Origin: DAOTZS01 sp034434335
GTDB lineage: Bacteria; Chloroflexota; Anaerolineae; CG2-30-64-16
Direction of reading: 5' to 3'
NCBI GenBank assembly: GCA_034434335.1
Contig: DAOTZS010000029.1
Span: 1-16,044, forward strand
DNA: 16,044 nt
Below the pieces are notes generated by a model. It had not been told where the DNA came from and ran no database searches. It worked only from the letters and a program-made list of their open reading frames with translations. Numbering within the stretch: position 1 is the stretch's first letter; every line of letters begins with the position of its first letter. Below are positions 9,159 through 15,526 of the stretch, piece after piece. A program made the position numbers and the translations under genes.

Positions 9159-9515
9159 TCAACGACAGCTACTACATCCTCCTCCACAACCCAACATCAC
9201 ATTGGGGTTCTCGATATGAAAACCACTTCCCGCCGGATCTTCCACATAATCAATACTTGATCCGGCCATCCAGAGCAGGCTCTGCGGGTCTATTACGACT
9301 CGCATCCCATGCTGCTCGAAGACAGTATCCGTCTCGTGCAGGTTATTGTCGAAGGCCATGCCATATTGCAGGCCACCACATCCCACGCCACTGACAAATA
9401 CGCGCAGGGCATGGGTCTCCCTGACCCCCTTTTCATCCATCAGTTCCAACAGCTTTTCTGCTGCGGCCTGGGTGAAGGTCAATGCCATCTCTTCCGTTTC
9501 TGTTGTTGTGCTCAC
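9159..9515 (-). CDS. erpA: A-type iron-sulfur cluster carrier (ErpA/IscA/HesB family), 118 aa
   Basis: A-type carriers take [2Fe-2S] or [4Fe-4S] clusters from the assembly scaffold to target enzymes, which suits a locus full of radical SAM proteins. Visible family features are LTFTQAAAEKLLELM, LRVFVSGVGCGGLQYGMAF with C46, and DPQSLLWMAGSSIDYVED. The C-terminal segment is IENPNVMLGCGGGCSSC. The usual C-terminal ligand motif is CGC; here it is C110-GGG-C114-SS-C117, three cysteines with wider spacing. The start is GTG at 9515, supported by GAGGAG 7 bases upstream. A later ATG would remove nine residues. A transposon-like element ends just upstream of the ribosome site. The subfamily (ErpA versus IscA or SufA) is not resolved. 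Confidence 0.9.
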   Translation of the reverse strand: MSTTTETEEMALTFTQAAAEKLLELMDEKGVRETHALRVFVSGVGCGGLQYGMAFDNNLHETDTVFEQHGMRVVIDPQSLLWMAGSSIDYVEDPAGSGFHIENPNVMLGCGGGCSSCR

Positions 9516-9533
9516 GATGTGTCTCCTCGCTTA

Positions 9534-9740
9534 GATTGATGGTAACTATTCAGGCCGATTGAAATCGCCCTCCCTGGGCACTTTGTGCCAGGTGTCGGCC
9601 TCCGCCGACGCCCTTCATGTGTGCATTGCCAGAGGGCTTGGCGGAGGCCGACCACCGGCCGCAGGCCCGAAAAGGGTGACGCCTCGGGCGAGCCCTCGGC
9701 GTGGCCCTTCCAGTCACCGCCTGATTAGTTACGATTGATG
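9534..9740. repeat. 8-bp target site duplication GATTGATG flanking the miniature element
   Basis: GATTGATG occurs at 9534-9541 and again at 9733-9740, exactly abutting the two ends of the element at 9542-9732. A perfect 8-bp direct repeat at both borders is the footprint of transposition and suggests a fairly recent insertion. Confidence 0.85.
9542..9732. mobile_element. MITE copy 1, 191 bp, IS66-like ends
   Basis: The left end is GTAACTATTCAG (9542-9553) and the right end CTGATTAGTTAC (9721-9732): 12-bp inverted repeats with one mismatch. The element is flanked by a perfect 8-bp duplication. IS66-family insertion sequences are known for ends beginning GTAA and for 8-bp duplications, so I infer mobilisation in trans by an IS66-type transposase. 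It encodes no protein. It contains a small hairpin at 9577-9589 and a long central hairpin with perfect 13-bp arms (9594-9606 and 9640-9652). A second, shorter copy lies at 14103-14248 in the same orientation. It occupies most of the moaA-erpA gap and ends in the erpA leader. Confidence 0.85.
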
Positions 9741-9774
9741 AAACTATCCTGAGAAACCGAAGTCCTCCTCAGCC

Positions 9775-10788
9775 TCAACCCCCGATCTGGCTCATTTCAC
9801 GGGACGTGGCAATCTCTTGGGCCTGCAAGCGATGGCCCCAAGGCTTACGATACGCCGCCTCGGCCATCAACCGGCGCAGGGTGGCGAAATCGGCCCCGGC
9901 TCGCAATGGAGTTATCAAGTCTACCTCATCATCGCGTAACAGGCAAAGACGCAGCTTGCCATCTGCGGTCAGGCGGAGGCGCGTACATCCCTCACAGAAG
10001 GGCGCGGTCACGCTGCTGATAAAGCCTATCTGCCCCACAGCATTGGCCAGGCGAAAAGGCCGGGCCGGGTCATGGCCGTTATGGCCCGGCACAGGGCTCA
10101 GGGGGCCCAGGGCAGCCTCAATCCTGGCCCGTGTCTCCGCCGACGGCACAACGTGGTGAAGTTGGAAGTCGGGCGTATGGCCCAGCGGCATCAGCTCAAT
10201 GAAGCGGATATCCCACGGATTGGAGAGGGTCAGGCGGGCCAACTCTACCACATCCTCTTCGTTGAAGCCGCGTGCCACCACACAGTTGATCTTAACCGGC
10301 TTCAGGCCGGCTGCCTCGGCCGCCTCGAGGCCTCGCCAGACATCATCCAGGTTCCCCCAGCGGGTGAGCTGCCGAAACTTGAGCGGGTCCAGGGTATCAA
10401 TGCTGATATTGACCTGGTCCAGGCCGGCTTCGGCCAGGGGCCGGGCCAGCTCAGCCAGCCGGATGCCGTTGGTTGTCATGGCCAGGCGCTGAATACCGGG
10501 GATGGTGCGCAATTGGCGCACCAGCTCGACCACGCCACGGCGCACCGTCGGTTCACCGCCAGTCAGCCGTACCTTGTCCACGCCCAGGCTGGCTGCTACA
10601 CGTACCAGGGTCAGGATCTCCTCGTCCTGGAGCAAAGTGGCAGGGGGGCGGAAGGTGATGTCCTCCGGCATGCAATAGAGGCAGCGCAAATTACAGGCAT
10701 CGGTGAGCGATACCCGCAGGTAGTGCAGACGCCGGCCGTAGGAATCGTACATGACGCTGGGCTGACCCCCGGAGTTCATAGTGGCCAT
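9775..10788 (-). CDS. moaA: GTP 3',8-cyclase MoaA (molybdenum cofactor biosynthesis), 337 aa
   Basis: MoaA is the radical SAM enzyme that converts GTP to 3',8-cyclo-7,8-dihydro-GTP, the first step of molybdopterin synthesis, together with MoaC. Visible features are LRVSLTDACNLRCLYCMP with C32, C36 and C39, then TGGEP, MTTNG, NISIDTLD and RFIELMPLG. The C-terminal auxiliary cluster cysteines are C265, C268 (FCEGCTRLRLTADGKLRLCL) and C282. The chain ends in the conserved Gly-Gly (MSQIGG) needed for activity in this family. I chose the ATG at 10788 because AAGGA lies 6 bases upstream; the ATG at 10803 has no such site. No other moa or moe gene is in the window. It lies 122 bases after the SufR-like regulator. 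Confidence 0.96.
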   Translation of the reverse strand: MATMNSGGQPSVMYDSYGRRLHYLRVSLTDACNLRCLYCMPEDITFRPPATLLQDEEILTLVRVAASLGVDKVRLTGGEPTVRRGVVELVRQLRTIPGIQRLAMTTNGIRLAELARPLAEAGLDQVNISIDTLDPLKFRQLTRWGNLDDVWRGLEAAEAAGLKPVKINCVVARGFNEEDVVELARLTLSNPWDIRFIELMPLGHTPDFQLHHVVPSAETRARIEAALGPLSPVPGHNGHDPARPFRLANAVGQIGFISSVTAPFCEGCTRLRLTADGKLRLCLLRDDEVDLITPLRAGADFATLRRLMAEAAYRKPWGHRLQAQEIATSREMSQIGG

Positions 10789-10861
10789 AAGAGATCCTTG
10801 CATAAGGTTGGCAAAGGAAGAGACCCGCCCAGGGCTGGCAGGGCTGAGTTATTCCGCGGAC

Positions 10862-10891
10862 CCTCAGAGGAAAACCAGCTACACTCTGAGG
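10862..10891. repeat. 8-bp inverted repeat CCTCAGAG / CTCTGAGG in the regulator-moaA gap
   Basis: Perfect arms at 10862-10869 and 10884-10891 have a 14-nt spacer. It is the main structure in the 122-bp gap between the regulator stop (10911) and the moaA start. It could be a weak terminator for the regulator or an operator for moaA; no T-tract follows. I found no match to the molybdenum cofactor riboswitch in this gap. Confidence 0.45.
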
Positions 10892-10910
10892 CGGCCCCAT
10901 TGGCCTCACA

Positions 10911-11582
10911 TCAAGCCGATGCGGCCGGGGCCGCATCCTCTTCGGCCCGGGGCTCCGCTGGCGAAGCCTGGACCTCGATCACATAGACACAGTGGGGCGC
11001 GCCATCCAACACTCGCGACTCGACCCTGGTGGCACCTGGAATAAGCTTCTGCATCATAGCCTGATCCATCATGCATAGTTCAGGATGGTCATCGGCGACC
11101 CCTGTGTATGGGCAGTTGCAGGCATGCAGTTCGTAACGGCCGTTGTGCAACTCCCAACGTGCGCTATAGCCCTTGGCTCGCAGGAAATCAGTTACCACAT
11201 CCAGTCGCTCCTCAATCGACTGGGCAGGACTGATGGCCGGGGCTTCGCGCGAGGTCCTTTCCGCCAGGCGTAGTAACAGTTCACGCAGTTCGACCGGCGA
11301 CAGGAGTTTCTTCAGCTCGTCAAGGAGGCCGGCCACCAGGGCATCGTGTCGTTGCGGGAACAGTTTGGCTGCCTGCGGTGTCAAAGCATAGACCAGGCTG
11401 GGACGGCCAGCCTTTTCGCGGCGCCGCAGGCCGGCCAGTTCTACCAGGTCCTCGCCGACCAGGATGTCCAGATGGTGACGGACCGAGACTTGAGCCATAC
11501 CCAGTTGCTCGGCCAACTCGGCCACGGTAGCCGTCCCACTCTCTTTGAGGATTTCCGTAATACGACGTCGAACGGGCTGCAC
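10911..11582 (-). CDS. SufR-like winged-helix regulator with cysteine-rich sensor domain, 223 aa
   Basis: The N-terminal helix-turn-helix is at about residues 4-48 (RRRITEILKESG, TVAELAEQLGMAQVSVRHHL), with a wing at GRPSLVYALT. The C-terminal half has C155, C157, C170 and C198. The run ACNCPYTGVADDHPELC gives C157-X12-C170, the spacing known from SufR, a [4Fe-4S] repressor of Fe-S assembly genes. The third SufR cysteine is absent (alanine nearby), while C155 is extra. The frame is open to a GTG at 11627, but the GTG at 11582 has GGAGAGG 8 bases upstream and begins at the DNA-binding domain, so I use it. A strong promoter lies at 11731-11759. Its targets are unknown; nearby Fe-S genes, including moaA directly downstream, are plausible. 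Confidence 0.85.
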   Translation of the reverse strand: MQPVRRRITEILKESGTATVAELAEQLGMAQVSVRHHLDILVGEDLVELAGLRRREKAGRPSLVYALTPQAAKLFPQRHDALVAGLLDELKKLLSPVELRELLLRLAERTSREAPAISPAQSIEERLDVVTDFLRAKGYSARWELHNGRYELHACNCPYTGVADDHPELCMMDQAMMQKLIPGATRVESRVLDGAPHCVYVIEVQASPAEPRAEEDAAPAASA

Positions 11583-11730
11583 CTGGCTAACCTCTCCCGG
11601 TATTTCGCCCAGACAGGGCCTGATCACACCTATTTGTCACTTCCGCCTTCCCTCATCCGCGCAGCGGAGGATAAAGGGTTGGAGGGCCTTCCGGGCAGCT
11701 TTGCCACCCGCCTTCCCTTCTTCGGGAGAG

Positions 11731-11759
11731 ATGATAACATAGCCCGGGAGCATTGTCAA
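11731..11759 (-). promoter_or_regulatory. Sigma-70-type promoter for the SufR-like regulator
   Basis: On the minus strand, TTGACA (11759-11754) and TATCAT (11736-11731) are separated by exactly 17 bases. Transcription would start near 11724, giving a leader of about 140 nt before the GTG at 11582. The leader contains a hairpin-forming CCGC-TGC-GCGG around 11660-11670. Confidence 0.75.
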
Positions 11760-12110
11760 TTACTATGAACTTGTTGATAAGAATATGGTGTGAGGGCTCA
11801 AGAGGCCAGATTGATCCCTGATAAGTTGATAGCCCGCGGGAAGTAGCCCCGGCCCGCGCGGCGCACACAGGCAGCACTTTTCATAAAGGACCTTAAGAAA
11901 ATCGCGCCGCATCTAACTTTAAGAGGATACCCGGTGCCAAGGGGGCCTGCCTGCAGACTGTGTTCGGTTTATGGGGCCGCACAACCGGTTGTGTAGCACA
12001 AATGTGCGCTTCGCGGCGATTCTACATAAGTCATCGTCCGCGTGCCAGTTCCCTGCCAAGTGAGGGCTATTCCAGGGGGGTAAGTGCTGCTAGAATAGGA
12101 TATGATGAAA
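11760..12110. other. Non-coding stretch between divergent promoters
   Basis: This lies between the minus-strand promoter at 11731-11759 and the plus-strand promoter at 12111-12139. No reading frame looks coding; the 137-codon frame at 11960-12373 crosses the dnaA promoter and has no family resemblance. I see no tRNA, SRP RNA or tmRNA signature. The only distinct structures are two adjacent palindromes at 11980-12007 and a one-mismatch DnaA-box-like TGTTGATAA at 11772-11780. Confidence 0.6.
11980..12007. promoter_or_regulatory. Two adjacent palindromes, possible operator
   Basis: CACAACCGGTTGTG at 11980-11993 is a perfect 14-bp palindrome. GCACA-AA-TGTGC at 11996-12007 follows two bases later. 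Both carry CACA/TGTG half-sites, suggesting two dimer sites for one regulator. It lies about 105 bases upstream of the -35 of the dnaA promoter. The bound protein is unknown. Confidence 0.5.
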
Positions 12111-12139
12111 TTGACTATGGTCATACGTCTAAATATACT
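12111..12139 (+). promoter_or_regulatory. Sigma-70-type promoter for dnaA
   Basis: TTGACT (12111-12116) and TATACT (12134-12139) have 17-base spacing, within a locally AT-rich patch. The predicted start is near 12146, about 260 bases before the dnaA ATG. Confidence 0.75.
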
Positions 12140-12408
12140 TACTACAGTTTTTGGTCCCACCCCAGGGGATCCTGGCTCTCACCGCGGGCCAGGACGGCTA
12201 CAATCCACCTGATCGTGTTTGTTCCGGCGTGTATGGTTTGCCGAGGCTTATCTACATCTGTTTCTTGCACGGTGGATTACGACGGCTTTTTTTCTCCTTG
12301 TGCCCTGACTGGATATTCGCAGGGTGTCTCTATGCCGCGTCCGACGCCAGGGCAGACGACAAACGGTTCGTAGTTGGCCACGCAGCGATATAGTGGAGTG
12401 ATGCTATC
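12140..12408 (+). other. Long dnaA leader
   Basis: About 260 nt lie between the predicted start and the dnaA ATG. It contains a 7-bp hairpin (TCCTGGC 12170-12176 with GCCAGGA 12188-12194), a near-consensus DnaA box TTATCTACA at 12248-12256 (one mismatch from TTATCCACA) and a run of seven T at 12287-12293. Autoregulation by DnaA would be typical but is inferred. No known riboswitch is recognised. Confidence 0.5.
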
Positions 12409-13800
12409 ATGTACATGTGTGACATGACTACCTCCCTTCGACCACAGGACGCCTGGGAAATCGCGCGCAGCCAATTGCGTCTGCAAATGAGCAAAGGGAC
12501 TTACGAGACATGGGTGCGGGACACCGTATACCTGGCCCATGAGGATGGAGCCTTCGTGATCGGGGTGGCCAATGCTTATGCCAGGGACTGGTTATCGCAG
12601 CGGCTGAGACCTTTGATCAAACGTACTCTGGCCAGCATCGTTGGACATGCCGTTGATGTAACTTTCGTGGTCCATCCAGTTGGCTCAGATAGCGAACCCC
12701 CGGCACCCGGTGGCCCCTTGCTTGAGCTGGAACCAGGCGTGGATGACCCCGTGGCAGAGGTGCCGGGCAACGAAGGTGAACCTCTAGACCCCCGTTATAC
12801 TTTTGAGAATTTCATCGTGGGGCCATCTAACCGGATGGCTCATGCCGTGGCTCTCTCGGTTTCCGAGAACCCAGGCAGAGCCTATAACCCGCTCTTCATC
12901 TACGGGGACACAGGGTTGGGCAAAACCCATCTCCTTCAGGCTATTGGCCAGAAACTTCTACAAGCTGGCCGCCGCGTGCTCTATGTCAGCTCTGAGTCGT
13001 TTACCATCGAGCTGATCAGTGCGATCCGGACGCAGTCTACCGACCGCTTCCGGGCGAAGTACCGCACTATTGACATCCTTCTCCTGGACGACGTGCACTT
13101 CATTGCCGGCAAAGAGCAGACGCAAGAGGAGTTCTTCCACACCTTCAATGCCTTGCATTCTGCCAACCGGCAGATAGTGTTGACCAGCGATCGGCCGCCG
13201 CAGGCCATCCCCACCCTGGAGGATCGCCTGCGTTCGCGCTTCGCCTGGGGCATGATTGCCGACATCCAACCACCAAACCTGGAGACCCGCATTGCTATCC
13301 TGCAAGCCAAGGCCGCTTCACTGGGCCACACCGTGCCCGATGCCGTGTTGACGTTGATCGCCCAACGAGCTCATCGCAACATCCGCGATCTCGAAGGCGC
13401 GCTGACGAAGGTGTTGGCCCACGCCGAGCTTTCCCACCGACCCCTGAGCGTGGCTCTGGCCGAGGATGCGCTGGCCTATCTGGCCCCGGTCCAGAGCCGG
13501 CCTTCCCTGGAGACCATCCTTGAGACCGCGGCGCGGTATTTCGGCACCGACGTGACCGAACTCACCGGCCGCGGGCGCAGTGCGCGGCTGGCCCTCCAGC
13601 GCCAAATCGTCATGTATCTGATGCGCGAGGAGACCGGCGCTTCGCTGCCGCAGATCGGCCAGGTGCTGGGCGGCCGTGACCACACGACCGTCCTGCACGG
13701 TTGTGAGAAGATTGCCACCGAGATAGAAATCAACCCGGAGCTAAACCGCCAAGTCACCGAGCTGCGCAATCGCCTGTACGAACCGGCTCGCGTCCGGTAA
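12409..13800 (+). CDS. dnaA: Chromosomal replication initiator protein DnaA, 463 aa
   Basis: DnaA binds DnaA boxes at oriC and opens the duplex with ATP. Domain I (about 11-90: AWEIARSQLRLQMSKGTYETW) is followed by a short acidic/proline linker (about 91-125). The AAA+ domain III has YTFENFIVGPSNRMAHA, Walker A GDTGLGKTH (166-174), Walker B LLLDDVHF and sensor motif LTSDRPP. Domain IV carries the DNA-binding signature GGRDHTTVLHGCEKI at 421-435. The ATG at 12409 has GGAG 10 bases upstream; an ATG at 12424 would remove five residues and is possible but badly spaced. Four DnaA boxes lie just downstream. The usual dnaN partner is not adjacent. Confidence 0.98.
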   Translation: MYMCDMTTSLRPQDAWEIARSQLRLQMSKGTYETWVRDTVYLAHEDGAFVIGVANAYARDWLSQRLRPLIKRTLASIVGHAVDVTFVVHPVGSDSEPPAPGGPLLELEPGVDDPVAEVPGNEGEPLDPRYTFENFIVGPSNRMAHAVALSVSENPGRAYNPLFIYGDTGLGKTHLLQAIGQKLLQAGRRVLYVSSESFTIELISAIRTQSTDRFRAKYRTIDILLLDDVHFIAGKEQTQEEFFHTFNALHSANRQIVLTSDRPPQAIPTLEDRLRSRFAWGMIADIQPPNLETRIAILQAKAASLGHTVPDAVLTLIAQRAHRNIRDLEGALTKVLAHAELSHRPLSVALAEDALAYLAPVQSRPSLETILETAARYFGTDVTELTGRGRSARLALQRQIVMYLMREETGASLPQIGQVLGGRDHTTVLHGCEKIATEIEINPELNRQVTELRNRLYEPARVR

Positions 13801-13813
13801 CTGCTCGCTTCCT

Positions 13814-13864
13814 CCCCTTGCGCGTGGCTGCCCCCGCTCAGCGGGGGCAGCCACGCGCAAGGGG
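13814..13864. terminator. Perfect 24-bp hairpin downstream of dnaA
   Basis: Bases 13814-13837 pair without mismatch with 13841-13864; the loop is TCA. It begins 14 bases after the dnaA stop and so probably ends its transcript before oriC. No T-tract follows, so it may act as a roadblock or a 3'-end stabiliser rather than a classical intrinsic terminator. Confidence 0.7.
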
Positions 13865-13900
13865 TTCGCCGCGAGCACTTCGTCGCTCATAAAAACCCCG

Positions 13901-14050
13901 ATTTGTGGATAAGTGGCATTCTTTCTGTGGATAAGTCGGCCCTGCTGTGGATAACTCGCTGCGGAGAGGTCACAGGTTGGGGTAATACTCCAGGCACCCC
14001 CAACTGGTAGAGGCTAACAAATAAATGCTATAAATTTGGTTGTGGATAAC
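13901..14050. other. oriC: Chromosomal origin oriC with four DnaA boxes
   Basis: TGTGGATAA, the complement of the consensus DnaA box TTATCCACA, occurs exactly at 13904-13912, 13926-13934, 13946-13954 and 14041-14049, all in the same orientation. The first three are spaced 22 and 20 bases apart. An AT-rich segment at about 14016-14040 (ACAAATAAATGCTATAAATT) next to the fourth box is the likely unwinding element. The position beside dnaA supports the call. The extent is my estimate; further weaker boxes may exist. Confidence 0.88.
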
Positions 14051-14102
14051 CCGGCGAGAGTGCTCTGTCACCAGATGCGTTGCGGCCCATCCCAGCCATG
14101 CA

Positions 14103-14248
14103 GTAACTATTCAGGCCGATCGAAATCGCCCCTCCTGGGCACTTCGTGCCGGGTGTCGGCGGAGACCGACCACTGGCCGCAGGCCCAAAAGGGGTGACCC
14201 TTGGGCGAGCCCTCGGCGTGGCCCTTCCGGTCACCGCTGAATAGTTAC
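14103..14248. mobile_element. MITE copy 2, 146 bp, IS66-like ends
   Basis: The ends GTAACTATTCAG (14103-14114) and CTGAATAGTTAC (14237-14248) are perfect 12-bp inverted repeats. The flanks GCCATGCA (14095-14102) and GGCATGCA (14249-14256) match at 7 of 8 bases, a slightly decayed duplication. The sequence aligns along its whole length with copy 1 at 9542-9732, in the same orientation, except for about 45 missing bases corresponding to the left arm and loop of copy 1's central hairpin. A small hairpin GGCAC-TTC-GTGCC (14138-14150) is kept. It codes for nothing. It lies 53 bases from the last DnaA box and 23 bases from the hemW stop. Confidence 0.85.
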
Positions 14249-14271
14249 GGCATGCATTGGTTGCTCTCCTC

Positions 14272-15450
14272 CTACCCGGGCAGGAACGCCGCGAAGACCT
14301 GATTGCCCAGCAAGCAGCCCTGGCGGGTCAGGCGCACACGATCGGGCAGCCGCTCGAGCAACCCCCGCCCTACCAGGTCGCGGATCTCGTCGCCAAAAAC
14401 CTCTTCCAGCTCGCAGCCGAAGCGGCTGCGAAAGCGCTCATCTGTCACCCCCTCCTGCACCAGCCGCAACCCTAACATCATCACTTCGCCCATGGCCAGC
14501 CGGCGATCAATCACCTCGCCATCTGCCACTGGTGACTGGCCTGTCTCCACGCGGCAGATATACTCCTCAACGCTGGCCACGTTCCACCACCGCTGTCCCA
14601 CTCTGGATGTATCTCCCTCGGTCATGTAGCTATGCGCGCCTGCCCCAAAACCCAAATACGGCTCGGCATGCCAGTAAGTCAGGTTATGGCGACAAACAAA
14701 AGGCGAAGGCTCATCCAGCCTCATGCCCCGCGCCCAGTTGGAGATTTCATAGTGTTCGTAGCCGGCCGCGGCCAGGGTTGCACACCCCACCTCATAGAGC
14801 TGAGCTGCCAGGTCGTCATCGGGGCTGGCTTCCAGGCCCTGACTGACGCGGGTGGCCAGAGGAGTGCCTGGCTCGACAGTCAGGCTGTAGAGGGAAAGAT
14901 GCTCGGGGCAGAGGGCCAGGGCTTGGGAGAGGGTACGCGCCCAAATGCGCGGATCCTGATGGGGCAGGCCAAAGATCAAGTCCAGGTTGATGTTGTCAAA
15001 GCCCGCACGCCGGCCGGCGTGAAAAGCTGCCCTGGCCTCGGCAGCACTATGGATGCGTCCCAGCCAACGCAGCTCATCGTCATCGAAGCTCTGTACTCCC
15101 AGGCTTAGCCGATTGACCCCCAGGTTGCGCAGCCCGCTGAAACTATGCTGATCAACGGTGCCAGGGTTAGCTTCGCACGTGATCTCGGCATCACCGGCCA
15201 GGTCAAAGGCGCTACGACATGCATCCAGCACCTGGGCCAGCAAGGTCAGCGGCAAGACGGTAGGGGTGCCCCCTCCGATAAAGAGAGTGGTGGCCCGGGG
15301 CCGGCCATACCGGGCGCCGGCACGCCGGATTTCCGCGGTCAGCGCCGCACAATAGGGCTCGTATAATGCCTCCAGCCCGACGTAGCTGTTGAAGTCACAG
15401 TAAGGGCAGCGAGCCACACAGAAGGGGATATGAATGTATAATGCAGGCAT
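14272..15450 (-). CDS. hemW: Radical SAM heme chaperone HemW (HemN-like), 392 aa
   Basis: The chain starts MPALYIHIPFCVARCPYCDF with C11, C15 and C18. HemW has CX3CX2C followed by a non-cysteine (F20 here), while true coproporphyrinogen dehydrogenase HemN has an extra cysteine. GGGTP (59-63), CEANPGT, NRLSLGVQSF, IFGLPHQ, the HNLTYW motif at 255-260 and GFGAGAHS all fit HemW, which binds heme and delivers it to respiratory proteins. The open frame reaches 15543, but the ATG at 15450 gives the normal family N-terminus; it has no clear Shine-Dalgarno. The 31 extra upstream codons overlap the previous gene's end. It is 76 bases downstream of the FHA regulator. Confidence 0.93.
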   Translation of the reverse strand: MPALYIHIPFCVARCPYCDFNSYVGLEALYEPYCAALTAEIRRAGARYGRPRATTLFIGGGTPTVLPLTLLAQVLDACRSAFDLAGDAEITCEANPGTVDQHSFSGLRNLGVNRLSLGVQSFDDDELRWLGRIHSAAEARAAFHAGRRAGFDNINLDLIFGLPHQDPRIWARTLSQALALCPEHLSLYSLTVEPGTPLATRVSQGLEASPDDDLAAQLYEVGCATLAAAGYEHYEISNWARGMRLDEPSPFVCRHNLTYWHAEPYLGFGAGAHSYMTEGDTSRVGQRWWNVASVEEYICRVETGQSPVADGEVIDRRLAMGEVMMLGLRLVQEGVTDERFRSRFGCELEEVFGDEIRDLVGRGLLERLPDRVRLTRQGCLLGNQVFAAFLPG

Positions 15451-15526
15451 AACAACCGGGAGAGGACAACCCCTTGCAGGGCACGGCCGATGACACATCC
15501 CACCGGTCCAGGCGCCGGCCTCTTCA

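Noticed and set aside
10789..10910. Molybdenum cofactor riboswitch before moaA
   Set aside because: The gap is short and holds only one 8-bp inverted repeat; I could not match the multi-stem consensus of the Moco RNA.
11960..12373. 137-codon plus-strand open frame before dnaA
   Set aside because: It spans the predicted dnaA promoter and leader, has no ribosome site or family resemblance, and has an erratic composition.
9534..14256. CRISPR array or tandem repeats
   Set aside because: The only repeated blocks are two dispersed MITE copies; there are no regularly spaced repeats and no cas genes.
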